Part shown: piece after piece, positions 34,620 to 44,842 of the stretch
Layout of the letters: every line of letters begins with the position of its first letter
Numbering within the stretch: the first letter of the stretch is position 1
Origin: Mayfieldus sp963841445
GTDB lineage: Bacteria; Actinomycetota; Thermoleophilia; Solirubrobacterales; 70-9
NCBI GenBank assembly: GCA_963841445.1
Contig: CAWJCP010000003.1
Coordinates: 186,001 to 250,000 of the forward strand
DNA length: 64,000 nucleotides
Reading direction: 5' to 3'
Made by a program: the position numbers and the translations under genes
The notes under the pieces: model-generated
Told to the model about the DNA's origin: nothing
Seen by the model: the letters and a program-made list of their open reading frames with translations, nothing else
Databases searched by the model: none

Positions 34620-34657
34620 CGGCGCCGGCGCCCGCCCAAGCGAAGAAAGGACGATCG

Positions 34658-35140
34658 ATGACCAGCAAGGAAGCTTTCAACGACGAGGAGTGGACCCGGC
34701 TCGAGCGGGCGCCGTTCGTAGCCGGCCTGGCGATCACGCTGGCCGACCCAGGCGGTCCGATCGAGGCGATCAAGGAGTCGATCGCCTCGTTGAAGACCGT
34801 CCAGGAGGGGGCGGAGTCGGGTGGCCGCGGCGAGCTCGTCGACGCGGTCGCGAAGAGCGCGATGGAGAAGGCGCAGAAGCGCGAGAACCCGCTCGGCGAC
34901 TTCAAGCCGCGCGGCGCGATGGCCGGCGAGGAGATCCTCACCGAGCTGCGCGAGGTTAACGCCCTGGTCCGCGAGAAGGCGACGCCCGAGGACGCGGCGA
35001 GCTATCGCGAGTGGCTGCAGACCGCCGCCCAGCAGGCCGCCGATGCGGCAAAGGAAGGCGGCTTTCTCGGCTTCAAGGCGGAGCGGGTCAGCGAAGGCGA
35101 GCAGAAGATGCTCGACAAGCTGGGCGAGGTCCTCAGCTAG
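34658..35140 (+). CDS. Uncharacterised soluble protein with a decayed paralogue nearby
   Basis: 160 residues from the ATG at 34658, with AAAGGA upstream. No named domain; the sequence is helical: SDEEW-like start (AFNDEEWTRLERAPFVAGLA), LADPGGPIEAIKESIASL, then AASYREWLQTAAQQAADAAK, EGGFLGFKAERVSEGEQKML. I have an impression of an actinobacterial family of unknown function with this layout. No signal peptide or membrane segment. A 40-codon fragment of the same gene is found at 31616. Confidence 0.8.
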   Translation: MTSKEAFNDEEWTRLERAPFVAGLAITLADPGGPIEAIKESIASLKTVQEGAESGGRGELVDAVAKSAMEKAQKRENPLGDFKPRGAMAGEEILTELREVNALVREKATPEDAASYREWLQTAAQQAADAAKEGGFLGFKAERVSEGEQKMLDKLGEVLS

Positions 35141-35216
35141 CGGCCGGGCTCGGCGCCGCGCCGCTACCGTTCCCAGCGCTCGGGAACGAGCACAACCCGG
35201 AGTTGCATCGCGACGG

Positions 35217-35894
35217 TCAGGCCGCGTGCTCGCGGGCAAGTCGATCGAGTACCTCGGCAAGCCCCTCGGGATCCTCGACCATCGGGAAGTGGCCGGTCTG
35301 GATCTCGATCGGCTCGATGCCGAGCACCTCTTGGGCCATGAAGCGCTCGAAGTCCGGTTCGAAGAACTCGTCCTCGCTGGCGTAGATAAGAGCGCTCGGG
35401 ACGTCGGGGTGCCCATCGAGCGGGTAGGTGGCAGCCGCGGCGCCGGGGAGCAGCCGGTCGGCCAGCGCCCGCGCGGTCTCCGGCGGCAGGCGGCCGTACA
35501 TCGCGTCGATCGCCGCCTCCCGTTCCCACGTCATCGAGCCGTCATCCTCGGTGGGCGGGAAGGGAAAGCCCTCCCGAAATGGCTTCGGGGCACCCTCCGG
35601 CGCGAACTGTGCGAGGCGCGGGCAGAGGTGAACGAGCAGTGCTTCAGGGGTCTCTCGTGCCGCAAACGCTGCGTAGCCCGAGCAACCGGAATGGCCGACG
35701 ATGACGACCGGGCCGCTGACATCCTCGAGAGCATCGAGCGCCGGCTGGACCCGCTCCTCGAAGCTCGCACCGGAATCGTGGAAGAGCAGGTCCGGCGCCA
35801 AGACCTGGTGGCCCCGCTCCTGCAGCGGCCCGACCAGCGGATCCCACGACGAGCCGTCGTGCCAGTTTCCGTGCAGCAGGCTGAAGATGGCCAT
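35217..35894 (-). CDS. Alpha/beta hydrolase
   Basis: 225 residues from the ATG at 35894; a GTG three codons earlier is possible. It begins AIFSLLHGNWHDGSSWDPLV (oxyanion HGNWH), has the nucleophile motif GHSGCSG, acid region IYASEDEFFEPDFERFM and terminal His in QTGHFPMVEDP. This resembles small esterase/salicylate esterase-like hydrolases. Substrate unknown. Confidence 0.85.
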   Translation of the reverse strand: MAIFSLLHGNWHDGSSWDPLVGPLQERGHQVLAPDLLFHDSGASFEERVQPALDALEDVSGPVVIVGHSGCSGYAAFAARETPEALLVHLCPRLAQFAPEGAPKPFREGFPFPPTEDDGSMTWEREAAIDAMYGRLPPETARALADRLLPGAAAATYPLDGHPDVPSALIYASEDEFFEPDFERFMAQEVLGIEPIEIQTGHFPMVEDPEGLAEVLDRLAREHAA

Positions 35895-35951
35895 GGACGA
35901 CACCTATCATGCCGACTCCGCCGAGTCGCGGCTGTGGCTAGGATCGCCCAT

Positions 35952-36398
35952 ATGGCCGCCCGATCGGGCGATTTGATCCTTGCGCTTCAGCGCGTCGTCG
36001 CTGCGCCCGCCGACGTCGCCTTCAACGCCTTCTCCGACACAAGCGAGCTGGCGAAGTGGTGGGGGCCGCATGGCTTCAGCATCGGGAGCCTCGAATTCGA
36101 TCCGCGCGCCGGAGGGCATTACCGGATCGAGATGCGACCGCCCGGCGGCGAGGCCTTCTATCTCGGCGGCGAGTTTTGTGAATTCGACCCCCCCGCGAAG
36201 CTCGCCTTCACGTTCGCCTGGGAGGATCCGGATCCCGACGACGTCGAGAGCCGGGTCACGCTCTCGTTTCGCGATCTCGGCGCATCGACCGAGGTCTCGC
36301 TGGCCCAGCGCCCGTTCAAGACCGAGGCTCGTCTGGCCCTTCATCGCGACGGCTGGACGGACAGCTTCGACAAGCTCGAACGGCTGCTCTCGGCTTAG
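35952..36398 (+). CDS. SRPBCC/AHSA1-type protein
   Basis: 148 residues from the ATG at 35952. The typical AHSA1 pattern is present: RVVAAPADVAFNAFSDTSEL, AKWWGPHGFSIGSLEFDPRA and GWTDSFDKLERLLS. Ligand unknown. It is divergent from the hydrolase gene with 57 bp between starts. Confidence 0.88.
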   Translation: MAARSGDLILALQRVVAAPADVAFNAFSDTSELAKWWGPHGFSIGSLEFDPRAGGHYRIEMRPPGGEAFYLGGEFCEFDPPAKLAFTFAWEDPDPDDVESRVTLSFRDLGASTEVSLAQRPFKTEARLALHRDGWTDSFDKLERLLSA

Positions 36399-36449
36399 CT
36401 CGCGGCTCGGCCGCCGCTGCGAGAGCCCATCGTCTCGCCGGCTGAATGC

Positions 36450-37022
36450 TCAGAGGCCGAGGCTGCGCACCCCGGGCTCGTCCCAGCCCAGGTGGTGGGC
36501 CAGCTCATGGCGCACCGTGCGCTGGACCTGCGCCCGCAGAAGCGCCGGATCGTGGCCGAAGTCGCGCTCCAGCGTGTCCTGGTAGATGACGATCCGGTCC
36601 GGAAAGGTGTCGCGCGCGATCGTTCCCCCGATGTAGTGGCCGTAGGCGCGATGCTCGTGACCGCGGTTCGAGACGACCACCGGAGTTCGAGCGAGCAGCT
36701 CGAGGAACTGCTCCGGCAGACCGTCGAGGGCCTGGATGACCAGCTCGTCGAACTCGCTTGGCGGGCGATCGGGGGGCGGCAGCGCGGCCAGGGCCTCGCT
36801 GCGGTCGACGAGCCGCCGGAACTCCGGCTCGGGTGTCTCCGGGCCGATCATCGTCACGGTCACCCAGGCGGTGATGAGCACGAGCGCGAGGGCACCGGCC
36901 AGCAGCGCCACCAGGCCGCCAAGGCCCGCAAGCGACGGCGGGTTGACGAACATCAGCACGAGGCCGGTGACGAAGGCACAGATGGCCGCCGCGCGCAGCG
37001 GTGGGCCGAGGATCTCCCTCAC
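36450..37022 (-). CDS. Membrane-anchored zincin-like metallopeptidase
   Basis: 190 residues. Two membrane segments at residues 10-55 precede a soluble domain that ends with the zinc motif HELAHHLGWDE and upstream GHYIGGTIARDTFPDRIVIY. This is the small metallopeptidase family (often DUF1025-like) common in actinobacteria; most members are soluble, so the two N-terminal segments are a variation. The GTG start overlaps the sulfatase stop by 4 nt (GTGA), so it is co-translated with it. Confidence 0.85.
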   Translation of the reverse strand: MREILGPPLRAAAICAFVTGLVLMFVNPPSLAGLGGLVALLAGALALVLITAWVTVTMIGPETPEPEFRRLVDRSEALAALPPPDRPPSEFDELVIQALDGLPEQFLELLARTPVVVSNRGHEHRAYGHYIGGTIARDTFPDRIVIYQDTLERDFGHDPALLRAQVQRTVRHELAHHLGWDEPGVRSLGL

Positions 37023-38713
37023 CGCAGGCTCTCCAGCGAAGCAGGGTCCGTCGCGTTGGCGCGCATCAGCCCCTGAAGCCGCTCGCCGAGCTCCGAGCGC
37101 AAATCCCGATCGGACGCGCTCACTGCCTCGCCGCTTGCGCGGTCGACCAGGTTGACGCTCTCGTCCGGGTCGCGATCGAGGTCGTACATCTCGTACTCCG
37201 GCGCCGCCTTGCCGGCCGGGTCGAAGTAAAGCGCGAACTTGTGCCGTGTGGTGCGCACTGCGCGAATCCGGTTCGGCTGGCCGGGGACGTTCTGCATCGC
37301 GGTGGCCGCCTGGTGGTCGTCGTAGGTGAAGTGGATCTCTTCCTGGACTGACGCCGCCGGAGCCGGATGCCTGGTCACGGCGCTGAAATCGGTGCGCGCG
37401 CGGCGAAGCGGCGCCCGTTTCGGCGACGCCTTCTCGGCCAGGATCGGGGTGAGGTCAACTCCGCGCCCGTCTCGATCGAGCTCGGCGCCGGTGAGGTTCG
37501 CGATCGTCGGCAGCAGGTCGACCAGCGAGCCCAGCGCATCGGTCTGGGCGCCCCGCGGGAAGAGCACCGGGTTTGAGACCACGAGCGGGACGTGAATCGT
37601 CTCCTCGTAGGCGTTGAAGGCCTTCTGGCGCAGGCCGCCGTGTGAGAGACCCATCTCGCCGTGGTCGGCGCAGCGGAAGATCACCGTTCGCGAGCGCAGC
37701 GAGCCGGGATCGCCGACGTTTCCGAGCGCGCCCAGGACCCGGCCGATCTTCTCGTCGACCAAGCGATGCAGATGGGCGTAGAAGTTGACGTAATCGAGCT
37801 TGCGGGCGTCGCTGTCGAGCGGGCCGAGGTAGGCGGTCATCCCCATCTTGATCAGCTCGTGGACGGTCGGCTTGTCGCGCAGGTCCTCGTCGACGGTCGG
37901 CGGCAGCCCGACGCCAAGCTCGCGAAAGTCGGCCGCCTCATAGCCGCCCTGCTCGTATTGGGCGGGGTAGCCGAGCACGTCGTGCGGGTTGACCAGCGAG
38001 ACTACGAGGCAGAACGGCTCCGGCAGCTCGTCGCGGCCGAGCCAGCTCTCGACCTGGCGCGTGTAGACCTCGTCCCAGCCCTCGCCGAGCGGTCCGGCGT
38101 TGCCGGCGCCGAAGTGCTCGGCCTTCGCGTTCTCGCCCGCGTCCGGCGGCTCCCAGTCGGCGAAACCGTAGTCGCGGCCGATCCGCTGCGCGTCGGCTTG
38201 GTTCCAGCCCCCGAGCAGCGGGCCGCCCGAGGGGTGGGTGAGGTGCCACTTGCCCTTGTAGGCGACTTCGTAGCCGCGCTCGCGCAGGACCGAGGCGAGG
38301 CTCGGCGTGTCGGGGCGCAGCTCCGGCTCGTTTCCCGACTTCGGCCCGTAGCGGAAGAGGCCGCGCGTGAACTGTGTCAGGGCGCGCTTGCGCGGCGCCC
38401 CCTCCCCGCGCGTGATCCCGGCCAGCGTCCGCAGCACCGCCGCCGTGTTGCTCGGGTCCGGCCGCAGGTCGGCCTGGGTGTGGGTCAGGGTGACCCCGTG
38501 CTGGGCCGGGTAGCGCCCGCTGAGCAGCGTCGCGCGGCTCGGCGAGCACATCGAGGTGTTGCAGAAGCCGTTGCTGAACGACAGGCCGGTGTCGGCCAGC
38601 TCGTGGTCATTCGGGGTCAGCTCGCGCAGCCAGCCCGGTTCGTCGGGCCAATGGCACGGATAGCGCTGTTGATCGGTGATCAGCAGCAGGATGTTTGGCG
38701 GTAGCTGCGTCAT
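37019..38713 (-). CDS. Sulfatase family hydrolase
   Basis: 564 residues. It starts PPNILLLITDQQR with metal residues Asp14/Gln15. The sulfatase signature CSPSRATLLSGRYPAQHG places Cys56 as the formylglycine precursor. Later blocks are YKGKWHLTHPSG and FRCADHGEMGLSHGG. There is no signal peptide, so it is probably cytoplasmic and would need a formylglycine-generating enzyme encoded elsewhere. A membrane metallopeptidase is translationally coupled downstream. Confidence 0.9.
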   Translation of the reverse strand: MTQLPPNILLLITDQQRYPCHWPDEPGWLRELTPNDHELADTGLSFSNGFCNTSMCSPSRATLLSGRYPAQHGVTLTHTQADLRPDPSNTAAVLRTLAGITRGEGAPRKRALTQFTRGLFRYGPKSGNEPELRPDTPSLASVLRERGYEVAYKGKWHLTHPSGGPLLGGWNQADAQRIGRDYGFADWEPPDAGENAKAEHFGAGNAGPLGEGWDEVYTRQVESWLGRDELPEPFCLVVSLVNPHDVLGYPAQYEQGGYEAADFRELGVGLPPTVDEDLRDKPTVHELIKMGMTAYLGPLDSDARKLDYVNFYAHLHRLVDEKIGRVLGALGNVGDPGSLRSRTVIFRCADHGEMGLSHGGLRQKAFNAYEETIHVPLVVSNPVLFPRGAQTDALGSLVDLLPTIANLTGAELDRDGRGVDLTPILAEKASPKRAPLRRARTDFSAVTRHPAPAASVQEEIHFTYDDHQAATAMQNVPGQPNRIRAVRTTRHKFALYFDPAGKAAPEYEMYDLDRDPDESVNLVDRASGEAVSASDRDLRSELGERLQGLMRANATDPASLESLR

Positions 38714-38736
38714 TGCTCCGCAGCCACCCTACGGGG

Positions 38737-39021
38737 CTAGGCGTCGCGCTCGAGCTTCACCTCGGCCCGATCCACGGAAGCGCGGGTCCCGGGCGTGTCG
38801 GAGGCATCCATCTGCTCGAAGACCTCGTCCGCCGCCCGCATCTTCTCCTCGCTCTCGAAGAACCCGATGAAGACCGCGGTTCCCTGGGACTCATCGACGA
38901 GGAATTGCATCCCGGTTGACTCCACTCCGGGCGGCGGCCCGTCGGACTCCTCGACCTGGGCGACGACCTTCTCGACCGTCTCCGCGGTCACGCCGGTGAA
39001 CCTGACTACTCGTGCGTACAT
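38737..39021 (-). CDS. Small protein of ABM-like ferredoxin fold
   Basis: 94 residues. The pattern MYARVVRFTGVTAETVEKVV, then GMQFLVDESQGTAVFIGFFE and RAADEVFEQMD suggests the dimeric alpha-beta barrel fold of antibiotic-biosynthesis-monooxygenase-like proteins. Function unknown. It is followed by the sulfatase gene 23 bp later. Confidence 0.75.
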   Translation of the reverse strand: MYARVVRFTGVTAETVEKVVAQVEESDGPPPGVESTGMQFLVDESQGTAVFIGFFESEEKMRAADEVFEQMDASDTPGTRASVDRAEVKLERDA

Positions 39022-39036
39022 CTGGACCTCCTGTCT

Positions 39037-39273
39037 CTATGCCATTGAGATGTTGTGGTTGCCGCTGATCAACCCGCCGAACCCGTTGGAGCGAGCATGG
39101 TTGACCATCGCGGCCACGTCGTCGGCGCTCTCGACGTAGGCGACCGCGGCGGGATTCTGGTCCGCGGCGAGGTTCCAAGCCTGGCGAGCCTGGTCCCAGT
39201 TCTCGTCGCCGGGACCGACCACGGCTCCGCCGAAATCACCGTTGAGGGCCTGCACGTCAACGGCATGCTCCAT
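39037..39273 (-). pseudogene. N-terminal fragment of an FAD-linked oxidoreductase
   Basis: 78 codons from the ATG at 39273. It reads VVGPGDENWDQARQAWNLAA, then DQNPAAVAYVESADDVAAMV and GFGGLISGNHNISMA, which is the start of the FAD-binding (BBE-type) oxidase fold up to the GGHN-like loop. A stop follows at once; the remaining several hundred residues are missing. The next gene begins 16 bp later. I infer a deletion remnant. Confidence 0.8.
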
Positions 39274-39377
39274 CCTTGGCTCCCTTCTCGTCGGACTTCG
39301 GTGTCGCCGCGAACCTACACCAGGCGGGAATCGTCTTGTGTCTCTGTCCAACGGCCGGGTGGTGATTCGCCGGCCGG

Positions 39378-39587
39378 CTAGGAGCCTTCGGGGACGAGGA
39401 AGTCGAGGTCGTGCATCCGCACGTACCCGCACCATTTGCAGGAGAGCAGATAGACCTCGGTGCGAGGCTCGCGGACAAGCTCGACCTGTCCGCTGCTGAC
39501 CCACTCGCGGCGTCCGCAAGCCGGGCAGGACATCGTCGCCTTCTTGACCTGAAGGGCGGCTTTGGGATCTAGCTCTTCATCGGCCAC
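39378..39587 (-). CDS. Small zinc-ribbon protein
   Basis: 69 residues from the GTG at 39587 (a TTG three codons upstream is possible). Two knuckles, SCPACGRREW and LSCKWCGYVRMHD, form a C-x2-C...C-x2-C zinc ribbon. Family unknown. It follows the hydrolase gene by about 11 bp on the same strand, so they are probably co-transcribed. Confidence 0.7.
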   Translation of the reverse strand: MADEELDPKAALQVKKATMSCPACGRREWVSSGQVELVREPRTEVYLLSCKWCGYVRMHDLDFLVPEGS

Positions 39588-39598
39588 ACCGGGCAAGG

Positions 39599-40390
39599 CT
39601 AGCCGGTTGCGAGCACTTCCTCGAGGAAAGCGAGCACCTCCGACCCTGCCGGATCGACGAGATGACCGCCCCCGACCCGCACCAAGCGAGCGTTGGGGAG
39701 CACCTCGTCCATTCTCTCGGTCATGTCGCGCTGCTCAGGCGGTGAGTCGGAGGCCGCCACCAGCAGCGCGGGCACCTCAATGGTGGCGAAGGCGGCGGCG
39801 TCGGGCATTGGCTCGTCGACGTAGTGAAGCTCTGCGAGCAGCGCGGGGCCGTTCTGCGTCAGCACCCGCTGAACCCCTTCCGGGAACGAGTCCCAGACGC
39901 CCTTGCCCATGACCTCGTCGATCAGCGCCTCGTAGACGGCGTCGACGCCATCCTGCGCAGCCACCTCACGCATGCGTTCACCCAGGCCCTTCGTCCACAC
40001 CAAGCCCGCGGGCGAGAGGCCGAGGGCGTCACCCTCGAGCAGGACCAGCGCCCGCACGTGGTCCGGAAAGCGAAGCGCGAGGTCGATTGCCACGGCTCCC
40101 CCGTAGCTGCGGCCCATGACCACCGCCGGTACGGCCTCGAGCGCACCGAGCAGCGCGACCGCGTCGTCTGCCTGCTCGGTCACGGTGGTGCGCTCGTAGA
40201 GCTCCGGGCGCTCGCTGCGCGCGCAGCCGCGCCGGTCATAGGAGATCACGCGGCCGAGTCGTGCCAGCGCCTTGATCGCGTCGCCCCACATCACGGCGGA
40301 GCTGCCGGCCCCGTGTATGCAGGCGATTGGCTCCCCCTCGCCGTGCTCTTCGTAGTAGAGCCGGATCCCGTTGACCTCAGCCTCAGGCAC
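39599..40390 (-). CDS. Alpha/beta hydrolase
   Basis: 263 residues, GTG start at 40390. It begins with a strand typical of epoxide-hydrolase/haloperoxidase-like enzymes (AEVNGIRLYYEEHGEGEPIA) and has oxyanion HGAGSSAVMW, nucleophile GRSYGG, acid in LVAASDSPPEQ and a late His (GGGHLVDPAG). Substrate unknown. It lies 46 bp downstream of the clpC stop on the same strand. Confidence 0.88.
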   Translation of the reverse strand: MPEAEVNGIRLYYEEHGEGEPIACIHGAGSSAVMWGDAIKALARLGRVISYDRRGCARSERPELYERTTVTEQADDAVALLGALEAVPAVVMGRSYGGAVAIDLALRFPDHVRALVLLEGDALGLSPAGLVWTKGLGERMREVAAQDGVDAVYEALIDEVMGKGVWDSFPEGVQRVLTQNGPALLAELHYVDEPMPDAAAFATIEVPALLVAASDSPPEQRDMTERMDEVLPNARLVRVGGGHLVDPAGSEVLAFLEEVLATG

Positions 40391-40436
40391 GAGGCAAGGC
40401 TAGTTCACCGAATGCCCTACAACTACCGCGGTGGCG

Positions 40437-43040
<2,604 letters not shown>

Positions 43041-43139
43041 TTGGGCTTAAGTCAGTATCGGCAATGGTCCAGTTGTTTGCTTAGGCCTCGTATCCCAAGT
43101 TCCTGCCGGGTTTCGATTCAGGGACGCCACATTGCCGGG

Positions 43140-43186
43140 GGTCAAGTCCAGATTCAGTCGGCTGGGAGCTGCCGATGGATTTGACC
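43140..43186. repeat. Nested dyad in the clpC leader
   Basis: Outer arms GGTCAAGTCCA (43140-43150) and TGGATTTGACC (43176-43186) pair with one mismatch. Inside, TCGGC (43158-43162) and GCCGA (43171-43175) form a second stem around an 8-base loop. In RNA this would be a bulged hairpin in the clpC 5' UTR. The layout is also like REP-type elements, but I cannot confirm that. Confidence 0.6.
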
Positions 43187-43215
43187 TCCGGTCTGTAGTG
43201 GGACGACGAGAGCCA

Positions 43216-43269
43216 ATTATACGCAGGGCCGTCGCCCGGCCAGACAGGCCTAAACGCGCGCTAGTAGCG
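43216..43269 (-). promoter_or_regulatory. clpC promoter with consensus -10 and a ClgR-like box
   Basis: TATAAT on the minus strand at 43221-43216, with no recognisable -35 (TCTGGC at the 17-bp spacing). About 45 bp further upstream CGC-TAGTA-GCG (43259-43269) fits the CGC-N5-GCG core of ClgR sites. An activator at about -55 would compensate for the poor -35. ClgR activates clp genes in known actinobacteria. The start point and the regulator are inference. Confidence 0.45.
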
Positions 43270-43299
43270 GAGTTTCCGCAAAGGTTCGAGCGAGATCCG

Positions 43300-43992
43300 T
43301 CACACGTCTAGGCTTTCCGGCCGCACCAGGCGGGCGACTTTCTCCCTCTCCCGGGGTGGCAGATTGCGGTCTTCGAGCCGCAGGGCGGCCCCGATCGGGA
43401 TCGATTCGCGAACCGCAGCGAGCTCGGCTCGATCGAAGCTGGCGAAGAATGCCCGCAAAAAGAAGCGGCGCCCGGCGCCGGCGCTGACCCGGCTGCGCAG
43501 GTCTTCGCGGGGCGAGCTGGCGGTCGAGAGGATGATCCAGGTATAGGCGACGTCGGCGGCGCCCGGGCCGCGCGCGACGTTGGGCCAGTCGATCACGACC
43601 GGCCCCGCAGCGGTGAGGATCACGTTGTCGGGATGCAGGTCGAGGTGCAACAGAGCCGTGCCCTCGCCGAGCGGCGCCGGCAGCCAATCGGGCGCCTCGA
43701 TCTCATGCAGGCGGCGATGCAGCGAGGCGAGGGTGGCGGCGTGGCGGCCGATCAGCCAGGGCTTACGGCCGAGCTGGTCGAGCATCGTCGGGCCCTCGAG
43801 GCGGCGCATGACGATCTCGGTGTCGCTGAGCGCCCGGGCTTCGGGAGCCGGGAAGCCGTTGCGGCGCGCGTGCTCCATCGCCGCCACCTCGCGCTCGGTG
43901 TCGCGCGGGCCGCGGTAACGGCGCAGCACCCAGCCGGGCTCGTGCTCGTAGACGTCGGCGCTGCGTCCGCGCCCGATTAGCCCGCCAAGCAC
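43300..43992 (-). CDS. Aminoglycoside phosphotransferase-like kinase
   Basis: 230 residues from the GTG at 43992, two bases after the upstream gene's stop; an earlier TTG at 44040 would overlap that gene. The kinase fold motifs are IGRGRSADVYEHEPGWVLRR (glycine loop), LLHLDLHPDNVILTAAGPVV (catalytic loop HLDLHPDN) and VIDWPNVARGPGAADVAYTW. Such proteins are APH/ChoK-like; an antibiotic substrate is not implied. It ends in the clpC upstream region. Confidence 0.85.
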   Translation of the reverse strand: MLGGLIGRGRSADVYEHEPGWVLRRYRGPRDTEREVAAMEHARRNGFPAPEARALSDTEIVMRRLEGPTMLDQLGRKPWLIGRHAATLASLHRRLHEIEAPDWLPAPLGEGTALLHLDLHPDNVILTAAGPVVIDWPNVARGPGAADVAYTWIILSTASSPREDLRSRVSAGAGRRFFLRAFFASFDRAELAAVRESIPIGAALRLEDRNLPPREREKVARLVRPESLDV

Positions 43993-43994
43993 GT

Positions 43995-44399
43995 TCAGAT
44001 GGCGAGATCCGGCCAGCGGCGCTTCGCCTCGTCGGGCCAAAACGTCAGCGAGCTCGCGAACAGATTGCCCTCATCGAAGCCCAGCAGGTGCACCGCGGTG
44101 AGCCTGACTGCGGCGCCGCTCTCCTTGCCGACACCGTCGAAGGTGATCACCGCGCGAACCCCCTCCTCGCCGAGATCCTCGAGCCGATCGAACTCAATCG
44201 TGACCGTCTCCCAAGCATCGCGCCAGGCGTTCCAGAACTCCTCCCAGCCGTTCCACCCGTAATAGGCCTCGTCGAGTCCGGGAATGCCGGACAGTGGCCG
44301 CACTTCGATCTCGTCCGCCTGTCGGCCTCGGAACCAGTCGAGGTCGCCGCGATTCCAGGCATCTATCGCCTCACGGTAGAGCTCCAGGCGCTCCGACAC
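43995..44399 (-). CDS. SnoaL-like (NTF2 superfamily) protein, tandem paralogue 1
   Basis: 134 residues, GTG start at 44399. The domain is seen in AIDAWNRGDLDWFRGRQADE, then GWNGWEEFWNAWRDAWETVT and RLEDLGEEGVRAVITFDGVG. It is closely similar in layout to the next gene upstream (44409-44792), so the two arose by tandem duplication. Function unknown. Confidence 0.82.
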   Translation of the reverse strand: MSERLELYREAIDAWNRGDLDWFRGRQADEIEVRPLSGIPGLDEAYYGWNGWEEFWNAWRDAWETVTIEFDRLEDLGEEGVRAVITFDGVGKESGAAVRLTAVHLLGFDEGNLFASSLTFWPDEAKRRWPDLAI

Positions 44400-44408
44400 G
44401 GCCTCAGC

Positions 44409-44792
44409 CTATTCGCGCTCGGCGTAACGACGCTCGGCAGACTCGGCCGACATCGCCGTCAATCCGGAGAGCTTGCCGTTGCGGAACTGGAGCCAGTGCG
44501 TCGTCGGCATCGATCCCTGTCCGGAGCTGCCTTCCCTCTCCAGGGTGAGAAGAGCAAGCGCGCCGTGCTCGTCGAGGTCCTCGATCCGCTCGACGCTGAT
44601 CCGGGACCACTTCCGGTCCCAAGTCTTCCAGAACCTCCGCCATCCCTCGAGGCCCACGTAGAGCTCGTCGAACTCGGGCAGGATCGGGCGAACCTGGGCG
44701 TCGGCGGCGAGGTGCTCCTCGAACCAGGCGAGGTCGCCGCGGTTCCATGCCGCGTAGACCTGGTGCGCGAGGAGGAGGCTCTGATCCGGCAC
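44409..44792 (-). CDS. SnoaL-like (NTF2 superfamily) protein, tandem paralogue 2
   Basis: 127 residues from the GTG at 44792, chosen because it aligns with the paralogue's start (HQVYAAWNRGDLAWFEEHL against the same block). A TTG six codons earlier is possible. Conserved block GLEGWRRFWKTWDRKWSRIS and RIEDLDEHGALALLTLERE. Nine bases separate it from paralogue 1. Function unknown. Confidence 0.8.
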   Translation of the reverse strand: MPDQSLLLAHQVYAAWNRGDLAWFEEHLAADAQVRPILPEFDELYVGLEGWRRFWKTWDRKWSRISVERIEDLDEHGALALLTLEREGSSGQGSMPTTHWLQFRNGKLSGLTAMSAESAERRYAERE

Positions 44793-44842
44793 GGCGGCGC
44801 AGGATGCCAACCGCTCGGCCGTCGTGCGCCGGTTGGCGCCTC

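Noticed and set aside
43100..43190. REP element or transposon end in the clpC leader
   Set aside because: Dyad is real but I see no transposase, target duplication or second copy in the window.
43300..43992. Antibiotic resistance kinase
   Set aside because: The APH fold is shared by many kinases; nothing here points to an aminoglycoside substrate.
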